The notes below the pieces were generated by a model. The model was not told the DNA's origin, did not search any database, and worked only from the letters and a program-made list of their open reading frames with translations. 64,000 nt of DNA from Alteromonas sp. ASW11-130 (GTDB taxonomy: Bacteria; Pseudomonadota; Gammaproteobacteria; Enterobacterales; Alteromonadaceae). The position numbers were made by a program, and so were the translations under genes. Positions 17,250 through 27,659 of this stretch are shown here, one piece after another (position 1 is the stretch's first letter; each line of letters starts with the position of its first letter). Location: positions 79,703 through 143,702 of the forward strand of contig NZ_JAPFRE010000027.1 in assembly GCF_026183735.1 (NCBI RefSeq), in the 5' to 3' direction.

Positions 17250-17989
17250 GGTGTGATATCCTGTTTTTTCCATATCGCGCAAAAGGAGTCCAATAAATAG
17301 CCCTTACTGTCACAGGTCAGATTATTATCTCTTAACTCCCGTATGAATCGTTCACGCTTAATTGGCTTTGCCCCAAGGCTTGCTAAGTGGGGGGTAGGAA
17401 GCTGGCAGTCGATAAAGGCCAGGTCAAACTTTTGCATATGCTTTACAAGTGCTGACAGGGCAAGTTTAGAGGTGTCGGTTTTAGTATGAAACATAGACTC
17501 ACCACAAAATATTTTGCCAATCGCCACTCCATAAAGTCCACCTACTATTGTATTGTCTTCCCATACTTCGACAGAGTGAGCCAACCCTGCCTCGTGCAGC
17601 GCTTGGTACGCTAACATCATATTTTCGGTAATCCAGGTACCGCTGAGTTCACTGCTGCCCGGGTAGCTACGAGGGATGTTCGCACAGTGTTCTATAACCG
17701 TCTTAAAATCCGCATCCAACGTAACCCGATACCGTTTCTTGTTTATCAATTTGCGTAATGAACGGGAAGTATGAAAATCCTTTAAATATATAATAGCCCG
17801 TGAAGAGGGAGACCACCAAAGAATTGGTTCGTCTTCGCTAAACCATGGGAAAATTCCGTGTGAATAAGCAGTAAACAGGCGATTTACGTCCAGACCCCCG
17901 CCGAATGCTAATAAACCGTCGGGGTCGTCTAGTGCTGTAGAGACATCAGGAAATGGTGTAGTAGGGTGTAGAAAAGGGATCTCAATCAT
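17246..17989 (-). CDS. aat: Leucyl/phenylalanyl-tRNA-protein transferase
   Basis: 247-aa cytosolic enzyme adding Leu or Phe to N-terminal Arg/Lys of proteins for N-end-rule degradation. Conserved blocks visible: FPDVSTALDDPDGLLAFGGG, YSHGIFPWFSEDEPILWWSP, VEVWEDNTIVGGLYGVAIGK and GESMFH with FIDCQLPTPHLASLGA. Full length. Its last four bases overlap the bpt start. It lies 67 nt downstream of trxB behind a terminator; trxB near aat-infA is also the E. coli arrangement, where cydDC separates them. Confidence 0.97.
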   Translation of the reverse strand: MIEIPFLHPTTPFPDVSTALDDPDGLLAFGGGLDVNRLFTAYSHGIFPWFSEDEPILWWSPSSRAIIYLKDFHTSRSLRKLINKKRYRVTLDADFKTVIEHCANIPRSYPGSSELSGTWITENMMLAYQALHEAGLAHSVEVWEDNTIVGGLYGVAIGKIFCGESMFHTKTDTSKLALSALVKHMQKFDLAFIDCQLPTPHLASLGAKPIKRERFIRELRDNNLTCDSKGYLLDSFCAIWKKQDITP

Positions 17990-18015
17990 ATAGTATGAGT
18001 GGAAAGTAAGAAAGT

Positions 18016-18042
18016 TAGGCTAAGGCATATAGCCTTAGCCTA
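18016..18042 (-). terminator. Terminator of trxB
   Basis: Eleven-base perfect stem TAGGCTAAGGC / GCCTTAGCCTA with a 5-nt loop, 14 nt after the trxB stop. A pyrimidine-rich tail follows on the minus strand. Confidence 0.65.
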
Positions 18043-18056
18043 TATCAAAATAAAAG

Positions 18057-19451
<1,395 letters not shown>

Positions 19452-19901
19452 GTGTCTCAATCTGTAGCTAACATTTTCCGCGATGGACAGGCTTATATGA
19501 ATACCTGGCCAGTTAGAAAGGAACTTTATGCTTACTTTCCAGACAGTCGAGTCGTAGCGACAACCAAATTTGCTTTAAAAGTGATGCCCCCTATGGCGGT
19601 CCTTGCCAGTGCGATAATGATCAATACGTTTGGATACGAATACTTACCACAAGCCCTAGCTATAGGAGCATTTTTTCTAAGCTTGCCTATGCAAGGGTTA
19701 TTCTGGCTGGGTCATCGTTCAAATCAGACGTTGCCACCTCAATTAAAGCAATGGTATCACAACATTCACGCCAAAATGAGTGCGCACGGTTGCCAGATTA
19801 GCGCACTAAAATCCCGTCCTCATTATAAAGAGTTAGCACAACTGTTAAAGGTAGCATTTGAAGATGTGGATAAGATGTTTACCCGAAACTGGTTTCAGTA
19901 A
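19452..19901 (+). CDS. yfbV: UPF0208 membrane protein YfbV
   Basis: 149-aa inner-membrane protein of the UPF0208 family; E. coli YfbV influences chromosome macrodomain organisation near the terminus region. The family core is evident: FRDGQAYMNTWPVRKEL, FALKVMPPMAVLA (TM1), GAFFLSLPMQGLFWLGHRS (TM2) and a C-terminal helical tail SRPHYKELAQLLKVAFEDV. An in-frame ATG exists at 19407, but GTG 19452 (MSQSVANIF) gives the family length of about 150; the GGGG close before it is not a good ribosome site, so the start is uncertain. Convergent with sprT. Confidence 0.85.
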   Translation: MSQSVANIFRDGQAYMNTWPVRKELYAYFPDSRVVATTKFALKVMPPMAVLASAIMINTFGYEYLPQALAIGAFFLSLPMQGLFWLGHRSNQTLPPQLKQWYHNIHAKMSAHGCQISALKSRPHYKELAQLLKVAFEDVDKMFTRNWFQ

Positions 19902-19926
19902 CTAACAAAACATTGTTAGATGCGAG

Positions 19927-20478
19927 TTAGCATCGTACCAATTCTTGATGACATCGTTTGCAACGATAAGTTGCGCCTTTTTCTATTCGGTTATGACGGC
20001 GTATAGTTACTTCTAGTTTTTGACACCCACAAGTATATGCGAAAGTTTTCATACCTAAAGATGACAGGTTAAAGTTATGCGTAGTCGTTGCTTTAGCCCC
20101 AAAAACGGCCTCCATAACATTTCGCCACTCTTCGCCGTGAGGCTTTACCGTGACTGATTGTTTGCGCCATAAGCCCGTTTGGATAAATCGTTTTCTACCA
20201 TAAACTTGAAATACAACAAGGTGAGCCACTTCATGAGGGATGACGTGATCAATATACTCTTGCCAATTCTCAACTAACAGAACAGGGTTAAAATTAATTC
20301 GGTTTTGTTGCAAAAATGCGGTACCGGCATTTTTACCTGAGCGTCTGAAGGATATTGAGGGGGGAGGGAAGGCCTGCTGAAAATACACTGAAGCCTGGTG
20401 CATCAACTCTTGCGTACGTTGATGCACCAAATCTATTTGTTCTTGGCTAAGGGTTATTTTACCTGGCATTGCATACAC
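19927..20478 (-). CDS. sprT: SprT family zinc metalloprotease-like protein
   Basis: 183-aa protein of the SprT/Spartan family. The zinc-binding HEVAH motif is in IDHVIPHEVAHLVVF, a third zinc ligand may be the His in PHGEEWRNVM, and the C-terminal zinc ribbon is YTCGCQKLEV with YRCKRCHQEL. Eukaryotic Spartan cleaves DNA-protein crosslinks; the role of bacterial SprT is not established. The first codons overlap the end of sppA by 25 nt, and there are two candidate ATGs (20478, 20469) without a clear ribosome site to choose between them. Expression by coupling to sppA is likely. Confidence 0.9.
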   Translation of the reverse strand: MYAMPGKITLSQEQIDLVHQRTQELMHQASVYFQQAFPPPSISFRRSGKNAGTAFLQQNRINFNPVLLVENWQEYIDHVIPHEVAHLVVFQVYGRKRFIQTGLWRKQSVTVKPHGEEWRNVMEAVFGAKATTTHNFNLSSLGMKTFAYTCGCQKLEVTIRRHNRIEKGATYRCKRCHQELVRC

Positions 20479-22313
20479 AGAACGTAAACGCCCTGTGGGT
20501 CATTGAGCTGGCTGACTACGCTGAACTCATTGACCACCGTTCTTACCATTCCTGCTAAGGCACTGTTTGAATTTGAAAACTGAAGCTTAGCCGCCCAGAC
20601 CATAGCCTTGCCGAAGAACTCGTTCCAGAAGCGCTCCTGCGGACTGAGTGGACGCTCTACATATTGCGTATCAAACTTTTCCAATGATGCCAATTCAGCC
20701 GCTACCCTAACCGCGTCCTGAAGGTCTCCCAGTTCATCGACCAACCCAAGTTCCAGTGCGGTTTCGCCAATCCATACGCGTCCTTGTGCGATACGGTCTA
20801 CTTTTTCTACTGGAATGCCCCTAGCGTCTGAAACCATATTAATAAAGCGTTGATAACTACTTTCTACGTTCTTTTGTAATATGTCGCCAAACCTGGGATC
20901 TAACGGCCGCACTGATGAGAAGCCCGTCAATTCCGTCGAACCTACGCCATCCGAACTAATGCCTAAGTATTCCAACGAGTTCTCGTATGTCATAAGCATA
21001 CCAAAGACGCCTATTGAGCCCGTGATTGTGCTAGGCGAAGCGATGATCCTGTCTGCATTTGCTGAAATCCAATAACCTCCTGAGGCAGCATACGTGCCCA
21101 TAGAAACAACCACAGGTTTACCCGAAGCTTGCAGCTGTAGCACTTCTTGGCGGATTATTTCGGATGCAAATGAGCTACCGCCAGAAGAGTCTACCTGAAG
21201 CACCACTGCTTTGACGCTATCGTCGAGTCGCGCTTTCCTTAGCAGCCTGGCGGTACTATCACCACCAATTGTTCCTGCGCGCTGCTCGCCATCTAAAATG
21301 GTGCCTTTTGCAACAACTATCGCAACCTTATCCATATTACTTTGCGCGCGCATGGGATTATTTACAACTCTGGAATAGGCATCAAAGGGCGTCACATTTA
21401 TACCCAGTTCGTTATCGTCAGTGCCTACTAAGTTCACGAGTTCCAGACGAATTTCCTCTCGAGTGCGCAAGGCATCGACCCATCCATTCTCTAAAGCGTA
21501 TTGGGCAAAGTCTCCCCCAGCCTGTTCAAATTTTTGTACCAAGACATCCAGCTTCTCATCAAAGTTATCTTTACTCAGGTTTCTAGCAGCAGCGACATCG
21601 GTTTTATATTGTTCCCAGTACGCGTTCAACCATTGTTCATTTGCTTCTTTAGCTGCGTTAGACATATCGTTACGTAAGAAGGGTTCTACTGCGGATTTAT
21701 AAGTGCCTACGCGGAAAATATGTGTAGTGACTTTGAGTTTTTCCAACATATCCTTGAAATATAAGGCGTAACGGCCATAGCCCTCAATCAGCAAGGCACC
21801 CATCGGATTAAGATATACGTGATCAGCATGGGCAGCGAGATAATATTGGGTTTGCGTAAAGTAATCACCAATGGCATAAACAGGTTTGTCCGAGGACTTG
21901 AAGTCATCAATCGCGCGTGCGATTTCACGTAATTTATCCAGCCCGCCACTTTGCAGACCTTGTAAATCCATTACTAGCGCCTTAATTCGTTGGTCGTGCT
22001 TTGCGTTTTCGATTACCTTAACCACGTGGCGAACTAACACTTCGGGGTTTTCTTCTTCCTCGGCGAAAGCTTCTTCCATAAATTGTTCGAAAGGGTCGAC
22101 GGCTTCTTTTTCAATGACCAAATTACCGTTAAGGTTCAGATAAAGTGCACTTCCATGCTTGACCATAACGGGATTCTTATCGCTGGAAAATACTACAATA
22201 ATGCCGATGACAATGACTATGAAAATAACATTGAAAAATAGTTTCCGGCAGAAATTCAGTGCCGACCAAATGCCCACAAATAGGGACTTTGTCCAATTGC
22301 TACTGGCGCTCAT
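20454..22313 (-). CDS. sppA: Signal peptide peptidase SppA (67 kDa, protease IV type)
   Basis: 619-aa inner-membrane serine protease that degrades cleaved signal peptides. A single N-terminal membrane anchor (FFNVIFIVIVIGIIVVF) precedes two tandem S49 domains, as in E. coli SppA. The catalytic lysine is expected in the first domain at RVGTYKSAVEPFLRNDMS, and the serine in the second at QVDSSGGSSFASEIIRQE. The frame extends to 22445, but that stretch lacks family similarity; ATG 22313 (MSASSNWTKSLF) fits, with AAGAGG upstream. In E. coli sppA lies between ydjA and ansA; here a YdjA-like gene is 1.5 kb away and ansA 34 kb away. Confidence 0.94.
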   Translation of the reverse strand: MSASSNWTKSLFVGIWSALNFCRKLFFNVIFIVIVIGIIVVFSSDKNPVMVKHGSALYLNLNGNLVIEKEAVDPFEQFMEEAFAEEEENPEVLVRHVVKVIENAKHDQRIKALVMDLQGLQSGGLDKLREIARAIDDFKSSDKPVYAIGDYFTQTQYYLAAHADHVYLNPMGALLIEGYGRYALYFKDMLEKLKVTTHIFRVGTYKSAVEPFLRNDMSNAAKEANEQWLNAYWEQYKTDVAAARNLSKDNFDEKLDVLVQKFEQAGGDFAQYALENGWVDALRTREEIRLELVNLVGTDDNELGINVTPFDAYSRVVNNPMRAQSNMDKVAIVVAKGTILDGEQRAGTIGGDSTARLLRKARLDDSVKAVVLQVDSSGGSSFASEIIRQEVLQLQASGKPVVVSMGTYAASGGYWISANADRIIASPSTITGSIGVFGMLMTYENSLEYLGISSDGVGSTELTGFSSVRPLDPRFGDILQKNVESSYQRFINMVSDARGIPVEKVDRIAQGRVWIGETALELGLVDELGDLQDAVRVAAELASLEKFDTQYVERPLSPQERFWNEFFGKAMVWAAKLQFSNSNSALAGMVRTVVNEFSVVSQLNDPQGVYVLCMQCQVK

Positions 22314-22582
22314 ACGCAATACAAAACCTCTTCGTACAAATATTGATTGTATGTTATCTGAATTACCAGGAATGGCGAACCTAAATTGTAATATTTTGTG
22401 AGCAATATATTCGCTATCGAAATGTTGACCCAATACCTTTACCAAGTTGTAACAATATGTAGTCGGTTAAGAGTTCAAAAAGGGTATCTATTCAAGGTGC
22501 ACTGATGAATGAATACGGTAGACTTTCAAATCACCTAGCGTAGCTGTATTTTACTTTGTACTTTTTCTGTTTTATTTTTTAT

Positions 22583-22607
22583 TTTTTACTTTTTACTTTT
22601 TACTTTT
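22583..22607. repeat. Tandem heptamer TTTTTAC, three copies plus partial
   Basis: Three exact copies of TTTTTAC and a trailing TTTT, preceded by degenerate copies (22553-22582). Same unit as at 57295-57322 and the reverse complement of the tract at 11323-11350. Apart from this tract, 22446-22749 contains only a short GGCTA/TAGCC inverted repeat and an isolated AAGGAGGAG near 22693 that leads no ORF. Confidence 0.8.
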
Positions 22608-22749
22608 CCCCTAGAACGCTTTTTTTTCTAACGATTAGTGTTGCCTCTCTAACTAGTATTGGTTTGGCTAAATTAGCCCAGCATAACTTGTATAAGGAGG
22701 AGCCACGCGCATACCCTTAATTAACCCATATCTTATCAGATTAATATTA

Positions 22750-22917
22750 TTATTTTTGCTCATCCTCTTTAAGCCACTTTTTTATTAACGTGGCAATGCG
22801 GCGATGTTCTTGTTCACTGAATAACATCAGCACATCGGACTTTTGACTGGAGTATTTTACTTTTCGATGTCCCTTTTGCATCAATTGGCTGAAGGGTGAC
22901 GGTTTTTTCTTTTGCAT
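22750..22917 (-). CDS. Small basic hypothetical protein, 55 aa
   Basis: An ATG-started ORF encoding MQKKKPSPFSQLMQKGHRKV followed by KYSSQKSDVLMLFSEQEHRR and IATLIKKWLKEDEQK. The composition is protein-like: a K-rich head, then an amphipathic helix with hydrophobic heptads (VLMLFSEQEHRRIATLIKKWL). No domain or family is recognised. It sits about 440 nt upstream of the sppA start on the same strand and is divergent from the DoxX gene. No good ribosome site is visible, which lowers confidence. If real, the second half suggests a small helical adaptor or regulator, but that is only a structural guess. Confidence 0.5.
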   Translation of the reverse strand: MQKKKPSPFSQLMQKGHRKVKYSSQKSDVLMLFSEQEHRRIATLIKKWLKEDEQK

Positions 22918-23078
22918 AATTAATTGAAAGTTATTCGAGTAAGTCTCGTTCCTGATAATAGTACTTAACTATCTTCACAAAGGTTAAGTCGCCTGTTACT
23001 TATTGTGTTCTTATTTTTAGAGGACAGTACTGAGTTAAACAAGTTAAACCCTAAATTTTCTGAGTGAGAAAAAGTAGC

Positions 23079-23684
23079 ATGTTACGCGGTGCATATATAA
23101 AATTTAAAAAATTATTAAATTACTTTAATGGCGTTCCATTATTACTGGTCCGCCTATACTTGGCACCAGTACTCATACAAGCAGGTTGGACTAAGGTGAT
23201 TGGTTTCTCTGATACCGTTGCCTGGTTTGGTAATAGTGAATGGGGCCTTGGTCTGCCACTCCCTGAAATCTTAGTAATACTTACCATTTGTGCTGAACTA
23301 ATTGGCGGCGTGATGATTTTGCTAGGCCTTTTTACACGTTTGGTCAGCATACCTTTGTGTTTTACCATGTTGGTTGCAATGATTACTGTCCATGCTGAGA
23401 ACGGGTGGCTTGCTATTGCAGATAAATCGAGTTGGTTAGCTGATGGCACTCTATATTATGACAACGCGATAATGACCTCCGGTGATAAACTAGCGATGGC
23501 TAACTCTATCCTTCAGGAATATGGTCACTATGAGTGGTTAACGCAAAGTGGGAAATTTGTGATACTCAATAACGGCATAGAGTTCGCAGCTACTTATTTC
23601 ATCCTGTTATTAGTTTTGTTGTTTTATGGAGGAGGGAAATACCTTAGTATTGATTACCTTCTGTCGCGACAAAAAATACAGTAA
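23079..23684 (+). CDS. DoxX family membrane protein
   Basis: 201-aa protein with four predicted membrane helices: LLLVRLYLAPVLIQAGWTKV, LVILTICAELIGGVMILLGL, LVSIPLCFTMLVAMITVHAE and FAATYFILLLVLLFYGGGKY. This arrangement with R-x-Y/L-A-P and G-W-x-K in helix 1 is the DoxX/DoxD pattern. The loop between helices 3 and 4 is longer than usual (about 60 residues). Family members have been linked to thiosulfate oxidation and redox stress, but no specific job can be given here. GTG 23064 is in frame; ATG 23079 is preferred for its sequence start. Confidence 0.8.
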   Translation: MLRGAYIKFKKLLNYFNGVPLLLVRLYLAPVLIQAGWTKVIGFSDTVAWFGNSEWGLGLPLPEILVILTICAELIGGVMILLGLFTRLVSIPLCFTMLVAMITVHAENGWLAIADKSSWLADGTLYYDNAIMTSGDKLAMANSILQEYGHYEWLTQSGKFVILNNGIEFAATYFILLLVLLFYGGGKYLSIDYLLSRQKIQ

Positions 23685-23764
23685 AAATGTCGTCCCTAAG
23701 TTATGGTCTTTTTAAACGAATCTGCGTAGGATCGATTTTTATATTGATTGGTTAAGGACCCACT

Positions 23765-24316
23765 GTGGACGCACTCACTTTATTACTGAATCGAACCTCT
23801 CAACCGCGCCTGGACGAGCCAGCGCCAAGTGCAGACGCGTTAGAAAATATAAAATGCGCAGCACTTCGCGCGCCGGATCACGCGTCTTTAACGCCTTGGA
23901 AATTCATCGTGTGTGAGGGAGCGGGATTAAATAAACTCGGAGCGTTGTTCGAACAATCCGCAATTGAGGCGGATAAGTCGACAAAGGAAATAGAGCGAGC
24001 GCCTTTGCTACCTTTACGGGCGCCTATGGTGATAGTTGCAATTGCGAAGGTCACAGAGCATCAAAAAGTACCCAGAGTAGAGCAAGTAGCATCAACGGCT
24101 TGTGCAGTAATGGCTATGCAACTGGCGGCTATTGCTCAAGGATTTCAGGGAATGTGGAGAACCGGAAGCTATGCGCAGTGTGACACCGTAAAAAATGGGC
24201 TTGGTTTGAGCGAAGAGGATGAAATAGTAGGCTTTTTATATTTGGGCACAGCAGCAGTTGAAGCGCCCGAACGCAAGTCACATGATACGGCTCAGTATTT
24301 CGAGCACTGGTCTTAA
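23765..24316 (+). CDS. Nitroreductase family protein, YdjA-like
   Basis: 183-aa FMN-dependent oxidoreductase of the small YdjA subgroup, which is dimeric and NAD(P)H-using. Recognised by LLLNRTSQPRLDEPAPS at the start, ALRAPDHASLTPWKFIVCEG, and GFQGMWRTGSYAQCDTVKNGLG followed by EIVGFLYLGT. Start is GTG with AAGGA 8 nt upstream. E. coli ydjA is next to sppA, and the same pair is near each other here, supporting orthology. The natural substrate is not known. Confidence 0.85.
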   Translation: MDALTLLLNRTSQPRLDEPAPSADALENIKCAALRAPDHASLTPWKFIVCEGAGLNKLGALFEQSAIEADKSTKEIERAPLLPLRAPMVIVAIAKVTEHQKVPRVEQVASTACAVMAMQLAAIAQGFQGMWRTGSYAQCDTVKNGLGLSEEDEIVGFLYLGTAAVEAPERKSHDTAQYFEHWS

Positions 24317-24806
24317 TGTTCAAAGTCATTATTAAATAAAAATTTAGTCGAACGAATAATCCCTCCGTTGTAGTGGTAATTAATATCAAACCACAATAGC
24401 GTCTGCTCATCCAATGGGTGAGCTTTTCAACTATTATCATACCAATTGGGAGAGGAGCTTCTGGTGCTAAACCGAGGGCAACTGGACTCATTCAAACGTT
24501 GAAAAAGCCGCACTCGCAGGGCGAAAGAGCAGGCGCCTACACTGCGCAAGATTGATTTTAATGGCCCAGGTACTTGATCATCAAAGCGCATCGATAAAGT
24601 ACGCGCTACTTTTTTTGAAATAACCACGCCTTATTCCGAATTCATAGTATTAGCGCGCATGATTCTTTGCTGTTCACTTTTTCAGCGAGTGTTCGGGTGT
24701 TTGCGCAACGCAGCAATGGAAACTACGTACATAGCGATTAGTCTGTATAAACAGTTTCTCACTTCGCTTAGATGCCCATTAAGCACGGCCCTTTAACGCT
24801 AATCTG
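24317..24806. other. Gene-free stretch, possible remnant DNA
   Basis: About 490 nt without a supportable gene. The middle (24440-24620) looks less AT-rich than the neighbouring intergenic regions and is open in a minus-strand frame, and also in part on the plus strand (EGNWTHSNVEKAALAGRKSR region). Neither product resembles a family I know. It could be a degraded insertion or gene fragment. It ends at a large perfect palindrome. Confidence 0.35.
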
Positions 24807-24848
24807 AGTGCTAACCTGCCGTTGGCGCGCCAACGGCAGGTTAGCACT
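24807..24848. repeat. 42-bp perfect palindrome
   Basis: Two 21-nt arms with no spacer: AGTGCTAACCTGCCGTTGGC followed by G, then its exact reverse complement; the centre contains GGCGCGCC. It starts 40 nt beyond the pykA stop on the minus strand, where a terminator would be expected, yet neither side has a T-run and there is no natural loop. It could act as a pykA mRNA 3' hairpin, a protein-binding dyad or a mobile-element scar. Confidence 0.85.
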
Positions 24849-24887
24849 TCGACCGAAAAGGTTTCGCGCTTTAACAATTTACAGGTT

Positions 24888-26324
24888 TTAGTCTACCTTA
24901 ACGATTTTAAGAGCGTTAGTGGCGCCAATTTTTTCCATCTCATCGCCATATGTCATGATGATGCTGTCGCCACTGGCTATCAATCCGTGTTCCTTCAAAA
25001 CTGCGATCACATCGTGTTTAAGTCGACCCGGTTCACTATTTCTAGAATCGAAGTAAACAGGCTGGACGCCACGATACAGCGCCATAGAGTTTAATGTATC
25101 CACATGTCTAGACATAGCAATAATGGGTAGCGATGTCGTTATGCGAGACATTAGCTTTGGCGTATTTCCACTTTCTGTCAGGCCGACAATAGCTTTTATA
25201 CTAGGTAGATGATTAGCTGCATATACGGTCGATAACGCCACCGTTTCGCTTACAGTAGAAAAGACATCATCCATTCTATGCTTGGATATTTTGACACTGG
25301 GATGGGTTTCAGCGCCTTCGCAAACTCTGGCCATGGCTTTAACCGTTTCCACCGGATAACTACCTGCAGCGGTTTCAGCGGAAAGCATGACTGCATCGGT
25401 ACCATCTAAAACAGCGTTAGCGACGTCCATTACTTCTGCCCGGGTAGGCATAGGACTGGAAATCATAGATTCCATCATCTGAGTTGCGGTTATGACCACT
25501 TTGTTTAATTGTCTGGAGCGAGAAATAAGTTTCTTTTGCACGCCAACTAGCTCAGCGTCGCCAATTTCAACACCTAAATCTCCACGCGCTACCATCACTG
25601 CATCTGATGCACAGATAATGTCATCAATCGCTTCAGCGCTCGCTACGGTTTCTGCCCGCTCAACTTTCGCACAAATTTTAGCATGACACCCCGCTTTTTC
25701 AGCCAATTGGCGTGCATAATTTAAATCGTCGCTGGAACGAGGAAACGATACTGCCAAGTAATCAACATCCATCTGAGCAGCGGTTATGATGTCCTGTTTA
25801 TCTTTTTCGGTCAGCGCTTCTGCAGATAATCCGCCCCCTTGTCGGTTGATCCCTTTATTATTGGATAGTTTACCGCCCACTATAACCGTGGTTATCACCT
25901 TACGACCTTCAACGCTATTTACTTTAAGTTGAATACGACCATCGTCAAGTAGTAATAAGTCACCCTCGCTGACGTCATCAGGTAGTGCTTTATAGTCTAT
26001 GCCGACCGATTGTTCGGTGCCCTGATCCTTGTCCAGCTCTGCATCCAGGATAAACTGTGCACCTTCATTAAGCATTATCGAACTTGCTTTGAAGCGAGCA
26101 ACGCGGATTTTTGGCCCTTGAAGGTCGCCTAAAATGGCTACATACACCCCCAAATTTTTAGCCGCTTGCCTGACACGTTTCGCTCGCTCAATATGATCTT
26201 CAGCGTTGCCATGGGAAAAATTCATTCTAACTACATTCGCGCCCGCTGCGATAATAGCCTGTATTTTTTCTAGAGAGTCGGTCGCAGGGCCTAACGTAGC
26301 AAGTATTTTAGTTCGTCTTGTCAT
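24888..26324 (-). CDS. pykA: Pyruvate kinase (PykA type)
   Basis: 478-aa glycolytic enzyme making pyruvate and ATP from phosphoenolpyruvate. It begins [20 protein letters not shown] and has [24 protein letters not shown], the signature [12 protein letters not shown] with the catalytic lysine, GDLGVEIG and [20 protein letters not shown]. It is much closer to E. coli PykA (AMP/sugar-phosphate activated) than to PykF, for example [20 protein letters not shown]. Two HexR-like 15-mers lie 60-87 nt upstream of the start, and hexR itself is the next gene upstream on the same strand. Confidence 0.97.
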   Translation of the reverse strand: MTRRTKILATLGPATDSLEKIQAIIAAGANVVRMNFSHGNAEDHIERAKRVRQAAKNLGVYVAILGDLQGPKIRVARFKASSIMLNEGAQFILDAELDKDQGTEQSVGIDYKALPDDVSEGDLLLLDDGRIQLKVNSVEGRKVITTVIVGGKLSNNKGINRQGGGLSAEALTEKDKQDIITAAQMDVDYLAVSFPRSSDDLNYARQLAEKAGCHAKICAKVERAETVASAEAIDDIICASDAVMVARGDLGVEIGDAELVGVQKKLISRSRQLNKVVITATQMMESMISSPMPTRAEVMDVANAVLDGTDAVMLSAETAAGSYPVETVKAMARVCEGAETHPSVKISKHRMDDVFSTVSETVALSTVYAANHLPSIKAIVGLTESGNTPKLMSRITTSLPIIAMSRHVDTLNSMALYRGVQPVYFDSRNSEPGRLKHDVIAVLKEHGLIASGDSIIMTYGDEMEKIGATNALKIVKVD

Positions 26325-26383
26325 AAATTCATGTCGCTTTAGAAGTTGTTATTAGTCCCACTTCAACGTCGCAGGAATGTTTT

Positions 26384-26411
26384 TGTAACTATTTTACGTA
26401 ATATAATTACG
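26384..26411. promoter_or_regulatory. Tandem HexR-like sites before pykA
   Basis: Compared with the Shewanella-derived consensus TGTARTWWWAYTACA, the site at 26397-26411 (CGTAATATAATTACG) matches 13 of 15, missing only the outermost base of each arm. The overlapping 26384-26398 (TGTAACTATTTTACG) matches 12 of 15. Positions 60-87 nt before the start codon fit repression. Confidence 0.65.
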
Positions 26412-26548
26412 TAATGTTAATGCAAAAAGACAAAAAAGTGAAAGTGAAAAGCGTTAAAGTCAGGTCTGAAAGAAGAGGTAAGACTTCTGCAACGCTTTTA
26501 ACATTGCAGAAAGTATAGCGTGTTTAACACAAGATGCGTCAAGTCAGA

Positions 26549-27400
26549 CTAGTCTGATTTTTTATCGTATCGAGAGCCGCGCAGGGTATCTTTGACGCGT
26601 TTTAAATTTTCTCTAAACTTGTTACCTCGCCTTAGAGTGAATCCGGTAGCCAGCACGTCAATTAACGTAAGCTGGGCAATTCGTGATGCCATTGGCATAT
26701 ACATGTCAGTGTCTTCTGGCACTTCAAGTGATAAAACATAAGTGCATTCATTGGCCAGTGGGCTGTCTTCTGATGTTATGCCAACTACAGTTGCATCATT
26801 TGAGCGGGCTATCTGGGCAATTTCTACTAAGCTTTTAGTTCGACCAGTATGTGAAATGAGAACAACTACATCACCTTCATGGCAGTTCATGCAGCTCATT
26901 CGTTGCATCAGTATGTCTTCAAAATACACCACAGGTACATTGAAACGGAAAAACTTATTCAGCGCATCGTGGGCCACCGACGCCGAGGCACCTAATCCAA
27001 AAAATGAAATGCGCTGGGCTTGTGTAAGTAAATCAACAACGCGGTTAACTGTTTGAATATTAACCGATTGGCGAGCGACTTCCAGCGCTGCCATAGTGGA
27101 TTCAAAAATTTTATTGGTATATTCCTCGGGGCTATCGCTTTCATCAACATGTCTATTAACGTAAGGCGTTCCATTGGCAAGGCTTTGCGCTAAATGTAAT
27201 TTGAAATCGGGGTAACCCTTGGTGTCCAGCCGTCTACAAAAACGGTTTACAGTAGGCTCACTGACATCTGCCATTTTCGCTAATGTTGCTATACTCGAAT
27301 GAATAGCTGTCTGCGGATTGGCCAGTATAACTTCAGCAACCTTGCGCTCTGATTTACTGAAAACAGCTTTGTTTTGTGTGATTTTTTCTAATATATTCAT
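26549..27400 (-). CDS. hexR: HexR, RpiR-family regulator of central carbon metabolism
   Basis: 283-aa transcription factor with an N-terminal HTH_6 domain (SERKVAEVILANPQTAIHSS and SEPTVNRFCRRLDTKGYPDF) and a C-terminal SIS sugar-phosphate-binding domain (RISFFGLGASASVAHDALNK; VVVLISHTGRTKSLVEIA). HexR senses the Entner-Doudoroff intermediate KDPG and controls zwf/edd/eda and lower glycolysis in pseudomonads and Shewanella. Its location, divergent from the zwf operon and upstream of pykA, is the standard one. Two HexR-like sites lie between it and zwf, so autoregulation is likely. Confidence 0.95.
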   Translation of the reverse strand: MNILEKITQNKAVFSKSERKVAEVILANPQTAIHSSIATLAKMADVSEPTVNRFCRRLDTKGYPDFKLHLAQSLANGTPYVNRHVDESDSPEEYTNKIFESTMAALEVARQSVNIQTVNRVVDLLTQAQRISFFGLGASASVAHDALNKFFRFNVPVVYFEDILMQRMSCMNCHEGDVVVLISHTGRTKSLVEIAQIARSNDATVVGITSEDSPLANECTYVLSLEVPEDTDMYMPMASRIAQLTLIDVLATGFTLRRGNKFRENLKRVKDTLRGSRYDKKSD

Positions 27401-27483
27401 ACGGCTAAAACATTATTTCTGCGTTAAGATATATACGATTGTAGGCGCTAGTTTACTGTATGTAGCATTTGTGACAAGCGAAT

Positions 27484-27498
27484 TGTAATTTTTTGACA
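27484..27498. promoter_or_regulatory. HexR-like site on the hexR side
   Basis: TGTAATTTTTTGACA matches 13 of 15 positions of TGTARTWWWAYTACA; 84 nt before the hexR start. Centre-to-centre distance to the second site is 83 bp, about eight helical turns. Confidence 0.5.
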
Positions 27499-27566
27499 AA
27501 AATGCTGTGTTTATTCACCGTAAGGAGGTTGTAAATCCACATTTTTCGCACTTTATTCAGATTGCT

Positions 27567-27581
27567 TGTAATTTTACTACA
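27567..27581. promoter_or_regulatory. HexR operator of the zwf operon
   Basis: TGTAATTTTACTACA fits the degenerate HexR consensus TGTARTWWWAYTACA at all 15 positions; it lies 79 nt before the zwf start. Confidence 0.8.
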
Positions 27582-27659
27582 TTTGTTGTTTACTAATGCC
27601 ATGTCATTACATGCGATTTAACTCGCGCATAAAACCTCACATATTAAGGGTATCCTTTT

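Noticed and set aside
24427-24627. 66-codon minus-strand ORF in the gene-free stretch
   Set aside because: No recognisable family, no ribosome site; kept only as part of the possible remnant region.
27466-27481. CRP-like half site TGTGA near hexR
   Set aside because: Second half (TCACA) missing; a single half-site is expected by chance.
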